Made by a program: the position numbers and the translations under genes. DNA of 64,000 bases, from NCBI GenBank assembly GCA_965200505.1, contig OZ241343.1, positions 2,542,001 to 2,606,000 of the forward strand, given 5' to 3'. Positions 60,237 through 64,000 of this stretch are shown in pieces. The DNA is from VXNE01 sp965200505. GTDB taxonomy: Bacteria; Pseudomonadota; Gammaproteobacteria; Pseudomonadales; Azotimanducaceae. Below the pieces are notes generated by a model, which was not told where the DNA came from, made no database searches, and worked only from the letters and a program-made list of their open reading frames with translations. Within the stretch, counting starts at the first letter, position 1. Every line of letters begins with the position of its first letter.

Positions 60237-61025
60237 CTACGGCGGCGTGTCGCCGGCCGCCACATCGCGGATGTCGAACCAAGTGCCGGTGGCTTCCGGC
60301 GACGCCAACTCCGGCGGCGCTTGCTCGCGGTATTGCAGCACGCGCTGATACAGGATGCCGTGCCCGCTGTAGAGCAGGGCATTGCGGAACACGCCCTCGG
60401 CGTCCGCCCCCGCGGCGCGGCGCAGCAGGCCCTCGAAGGTCTGCACGAAATGGTTGGAGTGGCGGGCGCGCACCGCGGTACCGTAGAAGAAGTCGTAGCG
60501 CTCGGCGTCGCTGGTGGTGGAGAGGTAGAACTCGAGGATCTTCCGCGAGAACACCTCCGTGTCGTTCATGCTGAGCTCGGCAAAGAGCTGCGTTTGGGTC
60601 TCGCGGCTCACCTCCCCGCCCGCCTGCGCCCCTTGGCTGGAGATGTACAGCAATCCGGCGATGGTGCCCAGCTGGGTGCGAATCTGCGCCTGCAGTTGCA
60701 GGTACGCTTCCTGGCGGGCATGCACCGCACTCGCCTTCATGCTTTCAGATTGGATGACAGCCTGCTCCGTGGAGCGCTTGATCTCCTCGTGCTGGGCGCG
60801 CAACGCGCTGGTCGTCTCCTTGAGTTCGTTGCGCTGCAGGAAATAGCCGATCACCAGCCACAGGAACGCGAGCGGCGCGAAGGCCCCTTCAAGGAAGCTG
60901 CCCAAGTTCTCGGCCGGCATGGTGAGGATGGCGCCCATGCCCTGCTGCAAGATGTACAAAAGCGCCAGCAACAGGTAGAGGGCCGTCACCCCCACGCCCA
61001 GCCAAATGCGCCAATCGAGCTTCAT
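60237..61025 (-). CDS. Membrane-anchored coiled-coil protein, coupled to MFS transporter
   Basis: The 262-residue protein has two N-terminal membrane helices (about 7-30 and 45-62). A coiled coil follows (about 65-110, with NELKETTSALRAQHEEIKRS), and then a soluble helical domain with no recognised motif. ATG at 61025 overlaps the MFS gene's stop (ATGA). It may sense or regulate the transporter, or the pairing may be incidental. Confidence 0.72.
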   Translation of the reverse strand: MKLDWRIWLGVGVTALYLLLALLYILQQGMGAILTMPAENLGSFLEGAFAPLAFLWLVIGYFLQRNELKETTSALRAQHEEIKRSTEQAVIQSESMKASAVHARQEAYLQLQAQIRTQLGTIAGLLYISSQGAQAGGEVSRETQTQLFAELSMNDTEVFSRKILEFYLSTTSDAERYDFFYGTAVRARHSNHFVQTFEGLLRRAAGADAEGVFRNALLYSGHGILYQRVLQYREQAPPELASPEATGTWFDIRDVAAGDTPP

Positions 61026-62341
61026 GCCGCGCGTTCCTTCAGTTGCGCCACGATCTCGGCGTGGGCGGCGCCATCCAGCCGGTAAAGGAAGGAAACGCCG
61101 AACAGCGCCGCGTTCACCACCAAGGGGCAGATGGACATGAGCGCCAGAATGCCATGCAACGAAGCCTCCGTCTGCGGTTGGTTGGCCACATAGCCGAACC
61201 ACGCCAAGAGCGCCGCCACGGCCCAGCCGCCAACCGCCTTGGCGAGTTTCTGGAAGAAGCTGGCGGTGGCGAAGATCACGCCATCGGCCCGCACACCGGT
61301 GCGCCACTGCCCGTACTCCACCGTGTCTGGGATCATCGCCCAGCCGAGCACCGCGACGGGCGCCCCGCCGAGGGCCACCACAGCGCCCCAGAAGAACACC
61401 CACCCCACCGCATCCGGCGGCGTGAGATAGAACCCGGCGGCGCCGACCATGGCCACCCCGGCGCCGACGCGGATGGCGCCGGCCTTGCCGAGCCACGCCG
61501 AAAGCCGCGGGATGGCGGCGAGGGCGGCGAACATCACGCCGAGCGTCACGCTGAAATAGAGCGCCAACAGGTCTTCCCGCCCCATGTTGTATTTGAAGTA
61601 GTAGGCGGCGGCGGTCTGCCGGAAAGTGAACGCCAGCATGCCCAACACGAAGAGGCACATCACCACCGCGAGCGGCGGATTGGAGAAGGCGGCCCGCGCC
61701 CCTTCGCGCCAAGAGATGCGCATGGCCGGCGCCGCCACCCGTTCCTTCGTGGCGCCGAACGTGACGAGCATCAGCCCCGTCGCCAGCACCGCGAACAACG
61801 CCATCGACCATTGCCAGCCGGCCGCGCCGCCGCCGAGGGCGCCCACGAGGGGCAGCATCCCGACGGACACTCCGAAGCCGCCGGCAAAGGCACACGCCAT
61901 GCGCAGGGTGGAGAGGCGCGTGCGCTCGTGGTGGTGGTCCGTCAAGAGCGCCGTCAGCGCCGCGTAGGGAATGGTGACGACGGTGTAGAGGATGCCGAAC
62001 AGGATGTAGGTGGCGTAAGCCCACAGCACCTTGCCGAAATCGTCGAAGTTCGGCACGGTGAAGGTGGCCACCGCGATCAAGCCCAGCGGCACCGGGCCAA
62101 ACAGCAGATACGGCCGCAACCTCCCCCAGCGGCTGCGGGTGCGATCCGCGAGGTAGCCCATGAGCGGATCGGTCACCGCGTCCACCACCCGCGCCACCAG
62201 GAAAACCCATGCCGCCACTTCCGCGCTGAGGCCAAACACGTCCGTGTAGAAGAACAGCAGGTACGTCATGGCGGACATGAAATAGAGGTTCACGCCAAAA
62301 TCGCCGATGGCGTAGCCGAAGCGGTCGCGGAAGGTCGGCAT
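61022..62341 (-). CDS. MFS transporter of the glycoside-pentoside-hexuronide (GPH) type
   Basis: The 439-residue protein has twelve membrane segments. GPH features include FGYAIGDFGVNLYF at the start, VDAVTDPLMGYLADRTRSRWGRLRP and PYAALTALLTD, then WAMIPDTVEYGQWRTGVRADG in the second half. These symporters import sugars, sugar acids or other glycosides with Na+ or H+. ATG at 62341 was chosen from homology; a 21-codon upstream extension is shadow. The substrate is unknown. Confidence 0.9.
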   Translation of the reverse strand: MPTFRDRFGYAIGDFGVNLYFMSAMTYLLFFYTDVFGLSAEVAAWVFLVARVVDAVTDPLMGYLADRTRSRWGRLRPYLLFGPVPLGLIAVATFTVPNFDDFGKVLWAYATYILFGILYTVVTIPYAALTALLTDHHHERTRLSTLRMACAFAGGFGVSVGMLPLVGALGGGAAGWQWSMALFAVLATGLMLVTFGATKERVAAPAMRISWREGARAAFSNPPLAVVMCLFVLGMLAFTFRQTAAAYYFKYNMGREDLLALYFSVTLGVMFAALAAIPRLSAWLGKAGAIRVGAGVAMVGAAGFYLTPPDAVGWVFFWGAVVALGGAPVAVLGWAMIPDTVEYGQWRTGVRADGVIFATASFFQKLAKAVGGWAVAALLAWFGYVANQPQTEASLHGILALMSICPLVVNAALFGVSFLYRLDGAAHAEIVAQLKERAA

Positions 62342-62489
62342 GGCGGTGGCTACGGGCAGCGTCCAGCGGCCGGGGTACACCCGCCATGCGCCGCCCCAAG
62401 CCAAGCCCGCGGCGCGGCCGGGGCCGGCGCCGCGGCGGCTTCGCCGGCACCGCGGGCGGCGTATCGCTCCCTGCCGCCGGCAGCCCCCT

Positions 62490-62843
62490 TCACGCCCCCT
62501 GCTCCGCGTCTTCCTCCAAGATGGTCGGCAACTGCGTGGAGAGCCCCACGGCGTTTTCGATGGCCAAGTCGAAAGCGATGCCGGCGCCCGGTTCCTCGTC
62601 GAAGCGCCCCGCCTCGGCGATGTGCGCCAGCATCTCCCGCGCCCGCGCCGCGGCCACCAGGAACAGCACCACGTTGCGCCGAGTGGTGAGGTCCAGCCCC
62701 AGAAACGTCTTCGCCGGCTTCAAGCCCTCGCCGCGCACCCCGGTGATGACGGTGGCGCCGGTGGCGCCGGCGGCGCGCGCCGCGTCGATGACGGCATCCG
62801 TCCGGTCGTCACTCACCAAGGCGATGATCAGCTTGAGATTCAT
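62490..62843 (-). CDS. PII-like signal protein next to DUF1538 transporter genes
   Basis: The 117-residue protein resembles the GlnB/PII fold: KLIIALVSDDRTDAVIDAARAAGATGATVITG, then GLKPAKTFLGLDLTTRRNVVLFLVAAARA. The T-loop uridylylation Tyr51 region (GEYxVDF) is absent, replaced by a shorter KTFLGLD stretch. PII-like proteins encoded beside membrane transporters usually gate them in response to nucleotides or metabolites. It follows the DUF1538 gene after 11 bp on the same strand. Confidence 0.75.
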   Translation of the reverse strand: MNLKLIIALVSDDRTDAVIDAARAAGATGATVITGVRGEGLKPAKTFLGLDLTTRRNVVLFLVAAARAREMLAHIAEAGRFDEEPGAGIAFDLAIENAVGLSTQLPTILEEDAEQGA

Positions 62844-62854
62844 GGCTTAACTCC

Positions 62855-63625
62855 TTATGTGCTGTCCGCAGAGCGGCGCCGATTCCACCACGACGCCACG
62901 GTCGCGTAGCCCAATACGGACATGATGGGAAAGACGCATGTGAACGCAATGAGGCCGAAGCCGTCGATGAGCGGGCTGCGGCCGGGCACGTTGGCGGCGA
63001 GGCCCAAGCCCAGCGCCGCCACCACGGGCACCGTGACGGTGGAGGTGGTGACACCGCCGGAATCGTAGGCCAGCGGCACGATGTCGCGTCGGGCCCGGAA
63101 GGTCTGCGCGATCACCACCACATACACCGCGATGATGTACCACGGCAGCGGCGTGCCGGTGACGATGCGGAAGCAGCCGAGGGAAACGCCCAACGCCGCG
63201 CCCAGCGCCACGGCGATGCGCAGGCCGAGGCCGCCCACGGAGCCGCCGGACACTTCTTCCGCTTTGAGCGCCACGGCGATGAGCGACGGCTCGGCCATGG
63301 TGGTGGCGAAGCCGATGGCGGCGGCGAAGGCGTAAACCAAGGCGTAATCCCGCCAAGTGGCTTGCGCCGCGCTCACGCCCAAGGTCTCCGGCGCCGAGAG
63401 TTGGCGCGCCATGGTCTCGCCGATGGGAAACAGCGCTTCCTCCAAGCCGATGAGGAACAGCGTGAGGCCCAGCAGCACGCACAGGGCGCCCGCCACCAAC
63501 CGGCGTGGGTTGGGCAGGCGGCGCCGCAACACCACGGCTTGGAACACCACCAACACCACCACGATGGGCGCCACGTCGAGGGCCATGCCCAGCACCGCGT
63601 TGCCGAATGTCCACAGGAACTCCAT
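62855..63625 (-). CDS. DUF1538 membrane protein (one half of a two-gene transporter)
   Basis: The 256-residue protein has about seven membrane segments and the DUF1538 signature PLAYDSGGVTTSTVTVPVVAALGLGLA, plus GFATTMAEPSLIAVALKAEE. The neighbouring partial gene has the same signature, so two DUF1538 halves probably assemble into one carrier. Function is unknown; the PII-like neighbour suggests a regulated uptake system. ATG at 63625, 3 bp after the upstream DUF1538 gene's stop. Confidence 0.85.
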   Translation of the reverse strand: MEFLWTFGNAVLGMALDVAPIVVVLVVFQAVVLRRRLPNPRRLVAGALCVLLGLTLFLIGLEEALFPIGETMARQLSAPETLGVSAAQATWRDYALVYAFAAAIGFATTMAEPSLIAVALKAEEVSGGSVGGLGLRIAVALGAALGVSLGCFRIVTGTPLPWYIIAVYVVVIAQTFRARRDIVPLAYDSGGVTTSTVTVPVVAALGLGLAANVPGRSPLIDGFGLIAFTCVFPIMSVLGYATVASWWNRRRSADST

Positions 63626-63628
63626 CGC

Positions 63629-64000
63629 TCACACCACGATGCCGTAGAACAGCACGAACACCATCGGCGTCAGGCTCGCGAAGGCGATGAGGCCGAAGCC
63701 ATCCACCAACGGGTTGCGGCCGCGGATGGACGCCGCGAGGCCCACGCCCAGCGCCGTCACCAAGGGCACGGTGATGGTGCTGGTGGTCACGCCGCCGGAG
63801 TCGTAGGCGACGCCGACGATTTCCGGCGGCGCGAAGGCCGTCATCACCGTCACCAGCGCGTAGCCGCCCATGATGAGCCAATGCACCGGCCAGCCCTTCA
63901 GAATCCGCCACACGCCGAGCACGATGGCGGCGCCGACGGACAACGCCACCACCATGCGCAGGTTGAACGCATAGCTGGCGCGGGCCGCGTCCGTGTCCGC
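63629..64000 (-). CDS. DUF1538 membrane protein (C-terminal part, runs off window)
   Basis: The visible 123 codons carry GVAYDSGGVTTSTITVPLVTALGVGLA and DGFGLIAFASLTPMVFVLFYG, near-repeats of the adjacent DUF1538 protein. The start lies beyond position 64000. It is the upstream gene of a minus-strand operon DUF1538-DUF1538-PII-like. Confidence 0.85.
   Translation of the reverse strand, partial: ADTDAARASYAFNLRMVVALSVGAAIVLGVWRILKGWPVHWLIMGGYALVTVMTAFAPPEIVGVAYDSGGVTTSTITVPLVTALGVGLAASIRGRNPLVDGFGLIAFASLTPMVFVLFYGIVV

Overview
The window is a gene-dense, high-GC (roughly two thirds G+C by eye) chromosomal segment of a gammaproteobacterium. The evidence is synteny: an rnf cluster next to metG, divergent from apbC/mrp and dcd; rppH-ptsP as an overlapping pair; an SMP-like gene divergent from serB; and efp with epmA, psd, orn and queG. 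The density of CaiB/BaiF CoA-transferases, an LLM oxidoreductase and scattered singleton nuclease genes suggests an environmental, probably uncultured, lineage. That last point is inference.

Layout. 1-10.6 kb is housekeeping: rnfC (partial)-rnfB-rnfA-metG on the minus strand, apbC-dcd on the plus strand, a DUF255 protein, rppH-ptsP. 10.6-13.5 kb holds a lower-GC Mrr-like nuclease, a CoA-transferase and an orphan HEPN protein. 13.7-23.6 kb is an acyl-CoA region: AMP-dependent ligase, a tandem two-domain CoA-transferase, an enoyl-CoA hydratase, another CoA-transferase, plus an amidohydrolase overlapping an O-antigen-ligase-like gene. 23.6-30.5 kb is core again (SMP, serB, efp-epmA, psd, orn, tRNA-Val(CAC)-queG). 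30.5-37.1 kb is an envelope region. A TonB-dependent receptor, a large surface lipoprotein and a small secreted protein sit behind two PHO-box-like sites, and a small lipoprotein has a promoter covered by two identical-geometry palindromes.

37.1-40.7 kb is an accessory island with an AlbA/HATPase regulator carrying a frameshift, a small HTH protein, and a DUF4365-unknown gene pair in which DUF4365 carries two compensating frameshifts. 40.7-48.3 kb has ppk2 overlapping an eight-haem TPR lipoprotein, an alpha/beta hydrolase overlapping a CinA-NadD-like fusion, an Fpg/Nei glycosylase and a MATE pump. 48.4-53.4 kb has a degenerate ImmA-like protein, an LLM-SDR pair, a PD-(D/E)XK nuclease coupled to an LRAT-like protein, and cytochrome c5. 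53.4-64 kb has ahcY, a selenoprotein W-like gene interrupted by an in-frame UGA with a downstream hairpin (the most notable item), a repeat-bearing intergenic stretch, a solitary nuclease-methyltransferase, a PPOX protein, a CoA-transferase, an MFS-coiled-coil pair, and a PII-like/DUF1538 transporter module cut by the window edge.

Themes: many neighbours overlap by 4 bp (ATGA/GTGA/TTGA), so translational coupling is common. Several genes appear to start at non-ATG codons, including CTG. No CRISPR array, rRNA, transposase, integrase or phage structural gene was seen.
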